64,000 nt of DNA. Source: Candidatus Rubrimentiphilum sp. Lineage in GTDB: Bacteria > Vulcanimicrobiota > Vulcanimicrobiia > Vulcanimicrobiales > Vulcanimicrobiaceae. The notes under the pieces are model-generated. The model was not told the DNA's origin. It saw nothing but the letters and a program-made list of their open reading frames with translations, and did not search any database. Positions 43,783 through 54,218 of the stretch are shown here, piece by piece; the stretch's first letter is position 1; every line of letters starts with the position of its first letter. The stretch covers positions 124,001 through 188,000 of the forward strand of contig DASTDE010000003.1 in NCBI GenBank assembly GCA_035710515.1, in the 5' to 3' direction. Position numbers and translations under genes: made by a program.

Positions 43783-45533
43783 TCGCCAACCGCGGCGAGA
43801 TCGCGGTGCGCGTGATTCGTACGGCGCGCGAGATGGGCTTGCAAACGGTCGCGGTGTACTCGGAGATCGATCGCGATGCGACGCACGTTCGCTTAGCCGA
43901 CGAAGCGTATTTGCTGGGACCGGCGAGTCCGACGCTCAGTTATTTGAACGTCGAACGCATTCTGGACATCGCGCGACGCTCCGGTGCGCAAGCCATTCAT
44001 CCTGGCTACGGTTTTTTGGCAGAAAATGCCGCATTTGCGCGGTCGGTAAACGAGGCAGGCTTGACGTGGATCGGACCGCACCCCGATGCCATCGACGCGA
44101 TGGGTGACAAGATGCGCGCGCGGCAAGCAATGATCGCGGCCGGCGTTCCGGTCGTCCCGGGCGGTACTGAAGTTATCGCAGATGTGGCCGCGGCGCGAAA
44201 GGCAGCCGAAAAATATGGCCTGCCGCTCGCGCTCAAAGCGTCGGGCGGCGGCGGAGGCAAAGGATTGAAAGTCGCCTATACGGTCGATGAACTCGCATCC
44301 GCGCTTTCGACCGCGCAGCGCGAAGCCGAGGCGTATTTCAAGAATGGCGCGATCTACGCCGAACGCTACTTGGCGAATCCCAAGCATATCGAGCTGCAGA
44401 TTGTGGCGGACAAGCATGGCAACGTGCTGCACGCCGGCGAGCGCGATTGTTCGCTGCAGCGGAGGCATCAAAAGCTCTGGGAAGAGGCGCCCTCAGGCGT
44501 GGCGCAACGCGTGCGCGAGGGAATTCGCGAAGCCGGCGTCCTGGCCGCAAAAGCCATCGCGTACGACAGCGTCGGGACGATCGAGTGGCTGGTCAGCGGC
44601 GACGAGTTTTATTTCCTTGAGATGAACACGCGCATTCAAGTCGAGCACACGGTGACGGAAATGATCACCGGCCTCGACCTGATCCGCGAACAGATCCGCG
44701 CCGCCTCCGGTGAGCCGTTGGAATATGCGCAAGACGCCATCAGCTTTCGCGGCCATTCAATCGAAGGTCGCGTCAACGCCGAAGATCCATCGCACGATTT
44801 TCGCCCGGCGCCCGGCACAATTTCCGCTTACCGCGAACCAGGCGGTTTGGGCGTCCGCATCGACTCCGCAGCGTTTCCCGGCTTTACCATCGGGGCAGAC
44901 TACGACTCGCTGATCGCTAAACTCGTAGTATGGGCGCCGACTCGTGACGAAGCGCTCGCGCGCTTCCGCCGCGCGCTCGACGAGTATCACATCGAGGGCG
45001 TGCCGACGACGTTACCGCTGTTGCGCGATCTCTGCGACCATCCGCCGGTTATGGACGGCACATACACGACCTCTACCCTCGAAACATTCGCAGCCAAGCG
45101 TTATGCTACCGATCGGACGGATTTCACCAGTGTCATGGTGAGCTCGTCGAACCACCCCGAGCAGGGCGCCGTAGGCGCCCGTGACGAGGGGCGCTCCGAA
45201 AACATCACCGTTGAAGTCAACGACAAGCTCTATCACGTCCGGTTATTTAATCGGCCGTCGGCAAACGCGGCTCGGAAAGCGCCGCGCGCTGGGCGCAACA
45301 ATCGAAAGGTCACCGCAAGCGGTGACGACGTCGTCTCACCGATGCACGGAGTCGTCGTGGAAATGCCTGTTAGCGAAGGCGATAGCGTTACGGCCGGCCA
45401 GGTAGTCGCAGTAGTCGAAGCGATGAAGATGATGAACGAGATCCGCGCGCACAAAGCCGGTACGGTAGCGAGGGTACTCGTCAAACCAGGCGAAACAGTG
45501 GAATCACATTCAGCTCTTGCAACGATCCAATAA
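43767..45533 (+). CDS. pccA: Acetyl/propionyl-CoA carboxylase alpha subunit (biotin carboxylase plus biotin carrier)
   Basis: 588 residues, GTG start. Biotin carboxylase domain to about residue 445: KLLVANRGEIAVRVIR, the ATP-grasp glycine loop KASGGGGGKGLKV, and FLEMNTRIQVEHTVTE. C-terminal biotinyl domain with the biotin lysine K554 in VEAMKMMNE. Between them residues 455-475 (starting SVMVSSSNHP) are encoded by dispersed repeat R9, extending the linker. Together with pccB it would carboxylate propionyl-CoA. The stop is directly followed by the mutase gene. Confidence 0.94.
   Translation: MEKLLVANRGEIAVRVIRTAREMGLQTVAVYSEIDRDATHVRLADEAYLLGPASPTLSYLNVERILDIARRSGAQAIHPGYGFLAENAAFARSVNEAGLTWIGPHPDAIDAMGDKMRARQAMIAAGVPVVPGGTEVIADVAAARKAAEKYGLPLALKASGGGGGKGLKVAYTVDELASALSTAQREAEAYFKNGAIYAERYLANPKHIELQIVADKHGNVLHAGERDCSLQRRHQKLWEEAPSGVAQRVREGIREAGVLAAKAIAYDSVGTIEWLVSGDEFYFLEMNTRIQVEHTVTEMITGLDLIREQIRAASGEPLEYAQDAISFRGHSIEGRVNAEDPSHDFRPAPGTISAYREPGGLGVRIDSAAFPGFTIGADYDSLIAKLVVWAPTRDEALARFRRALDEYHIEGVPTTLPLLRDLCDHPPVMDGTYTTSTLETFAAKRYATDRTDFTSVMVSSSNHPEQGAVGARDEGRSENITVEVNDKLYHVRLFNRPSANAARKAPRAGRNNRKVTASGDDVVSPMHGVVVEMPVSEGDSVTAGQVVAVVEAMKMMNEIRAHKAGTVARVLVKPGETVESHSALATIQ
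45131..45190 (-). repeat. Dispersed repeat copy R9, in frame inside pccA
   Basis: TGTCATGGTGAGCTCGTCGA, then ACCACCCCGAGCAG, then a perfect hairpin GGGCGCC-GTA-GGCGCCC (45164-45180). Lies in the linker between the carboxylase and biotin-carrier domains. Confidence 0.85.
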
Positions 45534-47110
<1,577 letters not shown>

Positions 47111-47111
<1 letters not shown>

Positions 47112-47512
47112 TGGAGATCGACCACATCGCCATCGTCGTCAAGGATATGGCGAAAACTTTAGATCTTTATACGAACACGCTCGGCTTTAAGGAGATCTAC
47201 CGCGAGACGATCGCCGACCAAGGCGTTGAAGCCGTCGGATTGCAAGCCGGAAACTCGGTTATCGAACTTCTGCGGCCGCTCGACGAGAGTTCATCGATCG
47301 CCCGTTACCGCGGCGATGCAGAAACGAAGCTGCACCACACGGCCTATCGCGTGGCTGACCTTCGCGCAGAGCTAGCTCGGCTCAAAGCGGACGGCGTTCG
47401 GCTCATTGACGAACAGCCGCGCAAGGGCGCGCACGGAAATATGATTGCGTTCTTGCATCCCTCAAGCACGGCCGGCGTGCTGATCGAGCTCTGCCAAAAA
47501 ACTCACTCGTAG
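47111..47512 (+). CDS. mce: Methylmalonyl-CoA epimerase
   Basis: 133 residues from a GTG overlapping the mutase stop (TAGTG). Converts the S to the R form of methylmalonyl-CoA. Glyoxalase-fold blocks IDHIAIVVKDMAKTLDLYTNTLGF and LHHTAYRVADLRAELARLKADG, with GAHGNMIAFLHPSSTAGVLIELCQ carrying the last metal ligand. It completes the route propionyl-CoA to succinyl-CoA. The 3' end overlaps the convergent flavin reductase gene by ten bases. Confidence 0.92.
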
Positions 47513-48084
47513 GGCGGGCCTTTGGCGCGCTGCGCTTTCAGGGCTTCCATGTACCAAACGAATTCTTTGAAGAACTCCTCGTTGCGATGGTGGAATTTCG
47601 GATCTGTGGGCGTGCCGTCATCGGTAAACGCGTCGCCCACTCGCGGAATCGGCAGAATCGAGGAGATCGACGGCATCCCTAGTTCGCCGAGGACCGACCG
47701 CAACTGCACCGCTGCGCGCACGCCACCGAAGTATCCGCCGGAGTAGCAAATAATGGCGGACGGCCGCCAATAATAGTGCTCCAGAAAATAGTCCAGCAAG
47801 TTTTTTAGACCCGGTTGCATGCCGTGGTTATATTCGCCCGCCACGATCGCAAAACCGTCGGCCGATTCGTACAGCTTCGCGAGTTCTTCCAACTTGGGCG
47901 GCGCCGTACCGGGATCGAATTCCTTGTACATCTTGTCGAGGATCGGCAGGTCGCACTCCTTGGCATCGACCAAGACCGGATCGCATCCGTAGTTCTTCAG
48001 CTCGTTTACAACGTAGCGAGCAGCCTTGATGCCACGGCGGTGCGTCCGCACCGAGCCAAACAATACCGGAACTTTTAGCGCCAT
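47503..48084 (-). CDS. NADPH-dependent FMN reductase family protein
   Basis: 193 residues from ATG 48084; an upstream in-frame extension lacks family similarity. MALKVPVLFGSVRTHRRGIKAARYV is the flavodoxin-like phosphate loop, and IVAGEYNHGMQPGLKNLLDYF the flavin-contacting segment, followed by CYSGGYFGGVRAAVQLRSVL. Family members reduce quinones, azo dyes, chromate or FMN. The substrate is unknown and the gene stands alone. Confidence 0.87.
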   Translation of the reverse strand: MALKVPVLFGSVRTHRRGIKAARYVVNELKNYGCDPVLVDAKECDLPILDKMYKEFDPGTAPPKLEELAKLYESADGFAIVAGEYNHGMQPGLKNLLDYFLEHYYWRPSAIICYSGGYFGGVRAAVQLRSVLGELGMPSISSILPIPRVGDAFTDDGTPTDPKFHHRNEEFFKEFVWYMEALKAQRAKGPPYE

Positions 48085-48114
48085 GCGTTGAGGTATCCGA
48101 CATGCGATTGAAGA

Positions 48115-49005
48115 ATGCCCGCCGCAATGGCGCGCCGGCTGCTCTTCCTTTTGATCGCATTTTTGCTGGCGGCGTTTGTTTCGTGGGCGCTCTTCGGCCA
48201 GATGTACAGTATGCCGCGCAGACCGGTGCGAATAGCGGAGCCGCCGCAGGCTTCTCCCCACACTCCGCTAGCAACCGAGCAGCCCTCGCCTGCGCCGCTC
48301 GCGTCAGTGTCGCCGCTTGCCAGTTCGGTTCCCAATGCCACACCCGGCGCATTCACCGTCGCGATCATCATCGACGACGCCGGCCAATGGCCTACCACCG
48401 AACGCGGGTATTTGGCGCTTCCCATTCCGCTCACGCTCTCGGTGCTGCCGCACGTGCGTTACACTTCGCAGATTGCCAAAGAAGCTGCAGATGCCGGGAA
48501 AGGCGTTATGCTGCATCTTCCCATGGAACCGCTGGGACGCGACACCGCCGGCCCCGGAGAGATCACGACGGCGATGAGCGATGCGCAGATCGCTGCGCAG
48601 GCCGAGGATGACATCGCCCAAGTGCCGCTGGCAAAAGGCTTAAATAACCACGAAGGCAGCAAGGCCAGCGCCGACCCGCGCGTTATGCGCGACGTAATGG
48701 CCGTCGTGAAAACGCACGATCTCTTCTTCATCGATTCGCGCACGAACATGCAATCGGTCGGGGAGCGGGTTGCGCAAGATGCCGGCGTCCCGGCGGCTGC
48801 GCGCAGCGTCTTCCTGGATAATAAAGCGGACGTCGCCTACACGGAAAAAATGTTGGAGGAGACGGTGGCGGTTGCTAAACGGAACGGATCGGCAATCGCG
48901 ATCGGTCATCCCCGGCCGACGACGCTAGCCGCGCTGCAAGCGATGTATCCTAAAATGCAGGCCGAGGGCGTGCAGTTCGTGCTCGCCTCGGAGTTAGTGC
49001 ACTAG
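48115..49005 (+). CDS. Divergent polysaccharide deacetylase family protein
   Basis: 296 residues from ATG 48115 (ATG 48127 possible). One N-terminal transmembrane helix (LLFLLIAFLLAAFVSWALFG), a Pro/Ser linker to about residue 78, then a catalytic-like domain starting FTVAIIIDDAGQWPT. MLHLPMEPLG, GLNNHEGSKASADPRVM, FFIDSRTN and AIAIGHPRPTT follow. This is the divergent polysaccharide deacetylase (YibQ-like) fold, periplasmic and probably acting on envelope glycans; activity of YibQ proteins is unproven. Confidence 0.85.
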   Translation: MPAAMARRLLFLLIAFLLAAFVSWALFGQMYSMPRRPVRIAEPPQASPHTPLATEQPSPAPLASVSPLASSVPNATPGAFTVAIIIDDAGQWPTTERGYLALPIPLTLSVLPHVRYTSQIAKEAADAGKGVMLHLPMEPLGRDTAGPGEITTAMSDAQIAAQAEDDIAQVPLAKGLNNHEGSKASADPRVMRDVMAVVKTHDLFFIDSRTNMQSVGERVAQDAGVPAAARSVFLDNKADVAYTEKMLEETVAVAKRNGSAIAIGHPRPTTLAALQAMYPKMQAEGVQFVLASELVH

Positions 49006-49012
49006 CTAGCTG

Positions 49013-49723
49013 TTACGCGCTCGACCCGGCTATCCGTACCATCGTAAACGTGCAATCGTCGGCGCCGAGATGATGCACTTTACCGGCGATCTTCGACCCG
49101 CTCAGGTCGCCCGTTAATTCCAGGTTCGAAGCCCAGTCGGATGGCCGCAGCGTCAAAGTCATCGTGGTTCCGGTGAATTGTCCGCCGACAACTGCGGGCG
49201 TTAACGGATCGTTACGCACGGATCCGCTCAGCGCCCCATTGGCCGCCTGATTGAGATCGAGTGTGCTCTGCCATCCGCTGCCGACGAACGCGCAGTTGGA
49301 ACTCAGTTGCCAGCTTCCGCCCGCTCCGGTTGCAGTCGCGCCGCCGCCCGCGCCCACATTCGCGCCCCAGAACGCGGTGCTGATCGCATTCCCGACGCTG
49401 AGCGCGCTTTTCGTGCCGTCATCGCTCATCACGACCATGATCGCGTAGAACCCCTTCGGCTGCGCGACGCAGAACATCGTCACCGAAATGAGACCGGTCG
49501 ATGCGTCGATGTACGCCGGATTCGTCCCGGAGACGTGCGGCGAGAAACCTTGCGACGTCAAAGCCTCCGGCGCGCGCTTCACGCACTCGCTCGCAGGTAA
49601 CGGCTTTGCGTCCCCGGCCGTAGACCAGAACCACCGGCCGTAGTCGACTGCTAGTGCGGGGGCGCAAGCGAAGAGGGCGAGCGCGGCCGACGTGATGATT
49701 GTGCGACGAAGAAATACGAACAT
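49013..49723 (-). CDS. Secreted protein of unknown function
   Basis: 236 residues with signal peptide (LRRTIITSAALALFACAPALA). After an Ala/Pro-rich start, two cysteines (ASECVKRA, MFCVAQPKG) precede a Gly/Ala-rich middle (GANVGAGGGATATGAGG). A C-terminal beta-rich part (TFTMVRIAGSSA) includes GSVRNDPLTPAVVGGQFTGTTMTLTLRPSD. It resembles lipid-binding beta-sandwich folds only loosely; no family recognised. Seven bases separate its end from the convergent deacetylase gene. Confidence 0.6.
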   Translation of the reverse strand: MFVFLRRTIITSAALALFACAPALAVDYGRWFWSTAGDAKPLPASECVKRAPEALTSQGFSPHVSGTNPAYIDASTGLISVTMFCVAQPKGFYAIMVVMSDDGTKSALSVGNAISTAFWGANVGAGGGATATGAGGSWQLSSNCAFVGSGWQSTLDLNQAANGALSGSVRNDPLTPAVVGGQFTGTTMTLTLRPSDWASNLELTGDLSGSKIAGKVHHLGADDCTFTMVRIAGSSA

Positions 49724-49784
49724 CGGAATCTCCTAACGGATGAACCGGCCCCACGGATTTGGCGCAGAAGGCGTTGCGTTCCCT

Positions 49785-51302
49785 TCAAAGGTTCGGCGCG
49801 AGCGCGATCTCTATCCCGGTCTCGAACGTGCGGTTCCAGGGCAGGGTGATTTGAACCGCAGCGATGTGGTAGCCGGGATAGAGCTGCTTGAGGATCGCGT
49901 CCGCCCGGTTCCACAGCTCGGTGGTGTTGAGTTGGGCTATCGGAGCTGCCTGTTCGGCTAACAGGAAGGTATGATCCGTAATCCCTTGCGCGTTCAGCGC
50001 GGCGTTGATCTGCGGGCGAACGAAGTCGTGAAAAGCATAGTCGTCAACGATCCGGTCGAAGGTAAACTCGGCGTGCGCGACCGGATCGTACGTCCCGGCG
50101 CGCCGGCCCGCGCCGGCCGCGACGGATTCAGCAACTGCCGTGCCGACGGTGTTCGCATTCGTATTCCAAGACGCGTACGCCTCGAGCTTGCTTGCAATGC
50201 CGCTATCGAGTAGGCGCTGTGCGAAACCCGCTTGCGATGTAAACGTCTTCTCCAAAAATGTCAGGTCGGCCAGCGCCACGCGGCGCCCGGCCGATTCATC
50301 ATCTTTCAGACTCGACAGCAGGGCGTCGTCGTGTGCGGCGTCCGTATTCGGAACGCGCACGTACAGAATGATATCCGGCGACGCATCGTCCTGCACCGCG
50401 CCGCAGAGCCGGATCAATCCGCCGATGGCGGTTTGGATCGGCGCATATTCGAGCGGATCGGCAACGTTGGCGCCATCCGGCATCGAGTAGCGCACGGCCA
50501 CGCGCGGAGTCCAGCCGATGCTGCGCGCGATCGCGCGAGAGACCATCGCCATCCCGAGTTCATCGGCGCCGGGCTCAATCGCGACGCGATCCTCGACGCG
50601 TGCCATCGTCACCGCGTCTTGCAGCGCGCGTACTTCCTTGACGTGCAGGCCCACGGGTCCTGCATCGTCCTGTCCGAGCACGAGCGTATCGATTGCGCCG
50701 CTCGCGGTGAGCTGAATTAACAGGTTGTCGACGGCGTAGTCTCGATAACGCGTGTCGAGATACGCTTGCAGCACCGGCTCGCCGATGAGCGTGCGCAGCT
50801 GCGCGGCGCGCGCTTCTTCTTTGGGCAGCGGCGGGTCGTGCAGACCGGCGTACTCCTGCAGATACGTCCAGATCGGATACGGCGCGAAAAACGTTTGCGC
50901 GCGTCCGACCGGCGGAATGCCGGTGGGCGCCAGCCGCATGATCGTCCCGAATGCGCCGATCCATCCGCCGGCGTGTCGAGACCGTAGCCGCTGCAGATTG
51001 CGTAAACGAAAATACGCGTCGGCATACGATGCGCCCGGAACGCGCGAGGCGATAAGACCGCCGTACGCCAGCATGTCGGTGCTCACGACAAACGAGTTGG
51101 CGCGCGTGGCTTCCGGCCCGTTCAGCCATGCCATGATCGCGTCGGGTTTGCCGGCGTCAAGATAGTTGCCCAGAAGCTCTTTCGGCGGTTCGAGAACAGG
51201 CACGCCCGCGATTCGGCCCAAGAGTTGCGGAAGTTGGCGAGTTACGGGCCGGTCGTCCAGCGGCACGAACGCGATGCTTGCAAGCAGCAGCGCACCGATC
51301 AT
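49785..51302 (-). CDS. DUF4127 family protein, last gene of the cell-wall recycling operon
   Basis: 505 residues, overlapping murQ by four bases. FVPLDDRPVTRQLPQLLGRIAGVPVLEPP is the characteristic DUF4127 opening. STDMLAYGGLIASR, the LGQDDAGPVGLHVKE block and DELGMAMVSRAIAR are also conserved. The N-terminus (IGALLLASIAF) is hydrophobic but short, so it could be a signal peptide or part of the fold. The function of DUF4127 is not established to my knowledge; conserved Asp, His and Glu residues hint at a hydrolase or phosphotransferase. Its place in a fully coupled murein-recycling operon suggests action on an amino sugar or muropeptide. That is inference. Confidence 0.78.
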   Translation of the reverse strand: MIGALLLASIAFVPLDDRPVTRQLPQLLGRIAGVPVLEPPKELLGNYLDAGKPDAIMAWLNGPEATRANSFVVSTDMLAYGGLIASRVPGASYADAYFRLRNLQRLRSRHAGGWIGAFGTIMRLAPTGIPPVGRAQTFFAPYPIWTYLQEYAGLHDPPLPKEEARAAQLRTLIGEPVLQAYLDTRYRDYAVDNLLIQLTASGAIDTLVLGQDDAGPVGLHVKEVRALQDAVTMARVEDRVAIEPGADELGMAMVSRAIARSIGWTPRVAVRYSMPDGANVADPLEYAPIQTAIGGLIRLCGAVQDDASPDIILYVRVPNTDAAHDDALLSSLKDDESAGRRVALADLTFLEKTFTSQAGFAQRLLDSGIASKLEAYASWNTNANTVGTAVAESVAAGAGRRAGTYDPVAHAEFTFDRIVDDYAFHDFVRPQINAALNAQGITDHTFLLAEQAAPIAQLNTTELWNRADAILKQLYPGYHIAAVQITLPWNRTFETGIEIALAPNL

Positions 51303-52186
51303 TGCGCGACTGCGCGGCGGAGCGAGCCGCCGTGCGATTCCAAAACAGTCCCTGCTTCCTCGGCGGTCAGGCCCTTACGGCCCATGACAACCGCAACCTT
51401 GACAAGGCCTTGCGCGGCGTCCAGCAATTTGGCGGCTTCCGCTTCGTCCGCCGGAACGAGTTCCATCACCAAGCGCAACGCGCGCTTACGAAGTTTGATG
51501 TTCGACGTGACGACGTCCACCATGAGATTGTCGTAGACTTTCTCCAAGCGCACCATTGTCGCGGTGGAGAGCGTATTCAAGAGGATCTTCTGCGAGGTGC
51601 CGGCCTTCAAACGCGTCGATCCCGTGAGCGGTTCCGGCCCCGTCTGCAGAACGATCGCGAGATCCGCAGCTTCTCCAAGCGGCGATCCGGGATTGTTGGC
51701 AACGCCCAACGTCCAGGCGCCGATCTCGCGAGCAGTCTCCACCGCTCTTACGACAAACGGCGCGCCGCCGCTCGCGCTGATGCCGACCACCGCGTCGCCG
51801 GACTTCACGTGGCCGCGCATCTCGCGCTCGCCCGCGTCGCCGTCATCTTCGGCGCCTTCGATCGCGTGCGTGAGCGCTTCGCGGCCGCCGGCGATATGAG
51901 CGCACACCAGCGACGGGTCCGTTCCGAATGTCGGCGGCATCTCCGAGGCGTCGAGAAAGCCGAGCCGCCCGCTGCTCCCCGCACCGACGTAGTGCAGTCT
52001 CGCGCCGGAACTCAGACGCATAGAAATCTCGTCGACCGCGGTGGCAAGTTGATCTGTAACGGCTACAACGGCAGCAACCGAGTCGCTTTGCTCGCGCGCG
52101 AGCACCTCGACCAGTTCGACCGTGCGCATCTCGTCGAGCGAGGCGGTTTTCGGGTTGCGCGCCTCGGTCTGCGGCAGATCGTTCAC
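51299..52186 (-). CDS. murQ: N-acetylmuramic acid 6-phosphate etherase
   Basis: Cleaves the lactyl ether of MurNAc 6-phosphate to GlcNAc 6-phosphate and lactate. 295 residues. GAGSSGRLGFLDASEMPPTFG is the sugar-phosphate (SIS) loop; the catalytic glutamate lies in IEGAEDDGDAGE; GISASGGAPFVVRA and AGTSQKILLNTLSTATMVRL complete the fold. It follows the GlcNAc-kinase-like gene with a 4-base overlap and follows anmK in the pathway order AnmK then MurQ. Confidence 0.95.
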   Translation of the reverse strand: MNDLPQTEARNPKTASLDEMRTVELVEVLAREQSDSVAAVVAVTDQLATAVDEISMRLSSGARLHYVGAGSSGRLGFLDASEMPPTFGTDPSLVCAHIAGGREALTHAIEGAEDDGDAGEREMRGHVKSGDAVVGISASGGAPFVVRAVETAREIGAWTLGVANNPGSPLGEAADLAIVLQTGPEPLTGSTRLKAGTSQKILLNTLSTATMVRLEKVYDNLMVDVVTSNIKLRKRALRLVMELVPADEAEAAKLLDAAQGLVKVAVVMGRKGLTAEEAGTVLESHGGSLRRAVAQ

Positions 52187-53082
52187 AGTAAACGTTCCGC
52201 GGCGCCGAGCGCACCGGCGTACGCTTCGGGAGTATCTTTGAGCATCGGCATATTCGGAAAATCGTTGAGCAGGCGCGTCTCGATCAAGTATGTCAGCAGA
52301 CTGCTCGACCGGAGCAGACCGCCGGCAAACGCGATCGGCGCGCTCGAGCCGGCCAGACCCGCCGATTTTATCGCAGTCTTCACCAGCTCCGTCAACTCGG
52401 CCGCGGCCGGTTGCACGATCTTGCTCGCGCTGCGATCGCCGCGCGAGGCGAGATCGAGGACGACCGGCGCAACAGCCGCGACGGCGCCAACGGGCGCTTC
52501 GGCGCCGTAAAACTTCTGCAGTGTTTCATGAAGCGAGCGAACTTCGAGCGCTGCTTCGAGCTCTTCGACGAAGGCATCGCGCGGCTTGCGTCCGTCATAA
52601 GCGGATAGCAGCCATGAGATCGCGGCAGCGCCGATGCCGAAACCGGATCCGGCGTCGCCCAGCAGATAGCCGTATCCGCCCGCCCGAAATCCGCGCTCGC
52701 CTTTCTCCGCGTACGCGATCGCGCCGGTGCCCGCAAGCAGTACGGCGCCGTCACCGGTGGGAACGGCCGCGCGCAGCGCGATGTAGGCGTCGTCGCGCAC
52801 CTCAATGCGCGCGCCCGCAAAACGCGAACCGAGCAAATCGCGCAGCAATTCGGCAACGCGGTCGCGTCCGGCGCCCGCGGCGCCGACGAAGATTGCGTTG
52901 GGCAGAGCGCCATCCAAGGCCAGCTCGATGGTTTCGGCAATCGCGGCTGCCGCGCGTTCGGGTCCGCGTACCGTGGCGTTGGCCGCATCACCGTACCAAA
53001 CGCCCTTGCACTGACGATCCAGCGAATACGCGACGGCGGTCTTCGAACCGCCGGCATCCACGCCGACCGCTATACTCGGCAT
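52183..53082 (-). CDS. BadF/BadG/BcrA/BcrD-type N-acetylglucosamine kinase-like protein
   Basis: 299 residues, ASKHA-fold kinase. GVDAGGSKTAVAYSLD is the phosphate-1 loop, FVGAAGAGRDRV follows, GAVLLAGTGAIAYAEKG is phosphate-2, and GYGYLLGDAGSGFGIG a family hallmark. PIAFAGGLLRSS is the adenosine loop. In a recycling operon it most likely phosphorylates GlcNAc (released by NagZ) or free MurNAc, as NagK/MurK-type enzymes do. Overlaps: 13 bases with anmK and 4 with murQ. Confidence 0.85.
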   Translation of the reverse strand: MPSIAVGVDAGGSKTAVAYSLDRQCKGVWYGDAANATVRGPERAAAAIAETIELALDGALPNAIFVGAAGAGRDRVAELLRDLLGSRFAGARIEVRDDAYIALRAAVPTGDGAVLLAGTGAIAYAEKGERGFRAGGYGYLLGDAGSGFGIGAAAISWLLSAYDGRKPRDAFVEELEAALEVRSLHETLQKFYGAEAPVGAVAAVAPVVLDLASRGDRSASKIVQPAAAELTELVKTAIKSAGLAGSSAPIAFAGGLLRSSSLLTYLIETRLLNDFPNMPMLKDTPEAYAGALGAAERLL

Positions 53083-54218
53083 TCGAGCCGCACTTTTTCT
53101 ATCAATTCAAAGAGATCGTGCGGCGCGATCGCGCCCAGCACGACCGGCCCTTTCGCGCCGGTAACCCGCGCGACGTTCGCCGCGCGCGCGCGCAACGTCT
53201 CGTATCCGAGAATCGCGAAGGCCACAGCCTCTTTTGAGTTCGCGGGAACGTTCATCGAATCCGAGAGTTCGACGCGGTGCTGCGGCAGACGCTGCTGGAG
53301 CTCGCGCAGGATCGCCGGATTCTTCGCTCCCCCGCCGCTGATCAAGACGCGCGCGCGCTCCGGCGCGCTCGATTTTATCGCATCCGCTAACGCGGCGGCG
53401 CTCAACGCCGTGAGCGTCGCAACGCCGTCTTCAAGCGAGAGAGCGTCGAGGTGATCGGCGTGCTTGCGCAAGAATTGCGCGCCGAACCGTTCGCGTCCGG
53501 TTGACTTCGGCGGAGCCAGCGCGAAATACGGATTCGTCAGCATGGCCTCCAGCGCGGCGGTGTCAACTTTTCCGGCCATGGCAAGCTCTCCGTCGCGATC
53601 GAACGGTGCGTCGCCGTTGGTACGGCTTTGCACGAACGCATCGATCAGCATGTTTCCCGGACCGCTGTCGAACGCGACGACGTCAGCGGGAACCGCCCTG
53701 CGCGGAATGACGGTGAGATTCGCAATCCCTCCGATGTTGACCGCGACCCGATCTTCCGAATCGCTGGTCAGCAGCAACGCGTCCACGTACGGCACCAAGG
53801 GAGCGCCTTGACCACCGGCCGCGCAATCCGCGCTGCGGAAATCGTAGCAGACGGTTCGCTTCAACGCTTCGCGGATGCGAAACGGGTCGCCGATCTGCAG
53901 GGTCGTGTGCGCGTTGCCGTCGTGATAAACCGTTTGCCCGTGCGACGCGACGAAATCTACTTCCGTCTCGCCGGCCACCCGCAACGCGGCTCGCGCGAAC
54001 GCATCGCCCAGCGAGGCATGCAGCTCGGCGACCGCGCGGGTCGATCCGCTGTTGGGCGGCAGCACGTTGTGCAGCGCCTGGCGATCCGAATCCTCGAACT
54101 TGGTCGTTTGAAAGTTCAGCAGGTCCACTTCATAGGACCGGCCGCGCGGGACGAGCCTCACCAACGCCGCATCGATCCCGTCGAGCGACGTGCCGCTCAT
54201 CAAACCAACGACGATCAT
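53070..54218 (-). CDS. anmK: Anhydro-N-acetylmuramic acid kinase
   Basis: 382 residues. Opens and phosphorylates 1,6-anhydroMurNAc to MurNAc 6-phosphate. GLMSGTSLDGIDAALVR is the diagnostic N-terminus, VDFVASHGQTVYHD and TLQIGDPFRIREALKRTVCYDFRSADCAAGGQGAPLVPY the central blocks. VAVNIGGIANLTVIP and FDSGPGNMLID are further markers. Together with MurQ it indicates anhydromuropeptide recycling of the Gram-negative kind. A lytic transglycosylase and importer must be encoded elsewhere. Confidence 0.95.
   Translation of the reverse strand: MIVVGLMSGTSLDGIDAALVRLVPRGRSYEVDLLNFQTTKFEDSDRQALHNVLPPNSGSTRAVAELHASLGDAFARAALRVAGETEVDFVASHGQTVYHDGNAHTTLQIGDPFRIREALKRTVCYDFRSADCAAGGQGAPLVPYVDALLLTSDSEDRVAVNIGGIANLTVIPRRAVPADVVAFDSGPGNMLIDAFVQSRTNGDAPFDRDGELAMAGKVDTAALEAMLTNPYFALAPPKSTGRERFGAQFLRKHADHLDALSLEDGVATLTALSAAALADAIKSSAPERARVLISGGGAKNPAILRELQQRLPQHRVELSDSMNVPANSKEAVAFAILGYETLRARAANVARVTGAKGPVVLGAIAPHDLFELIEKVRLECRV

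Noticed and set aside
1140-45190. Insertion sequences or CRISPR repeats
   Set aside because: The copies are short, unevenly spaced, without spacers, terminal inverted repeats of IS type or a transposase gene.
51278-52510. A 410-codon plus-strand open frame
   Set aside because: Antisense to murQ and the GlcNAc-kinase-like gene, which have clear family motifs; composition is that of a shadow frame.
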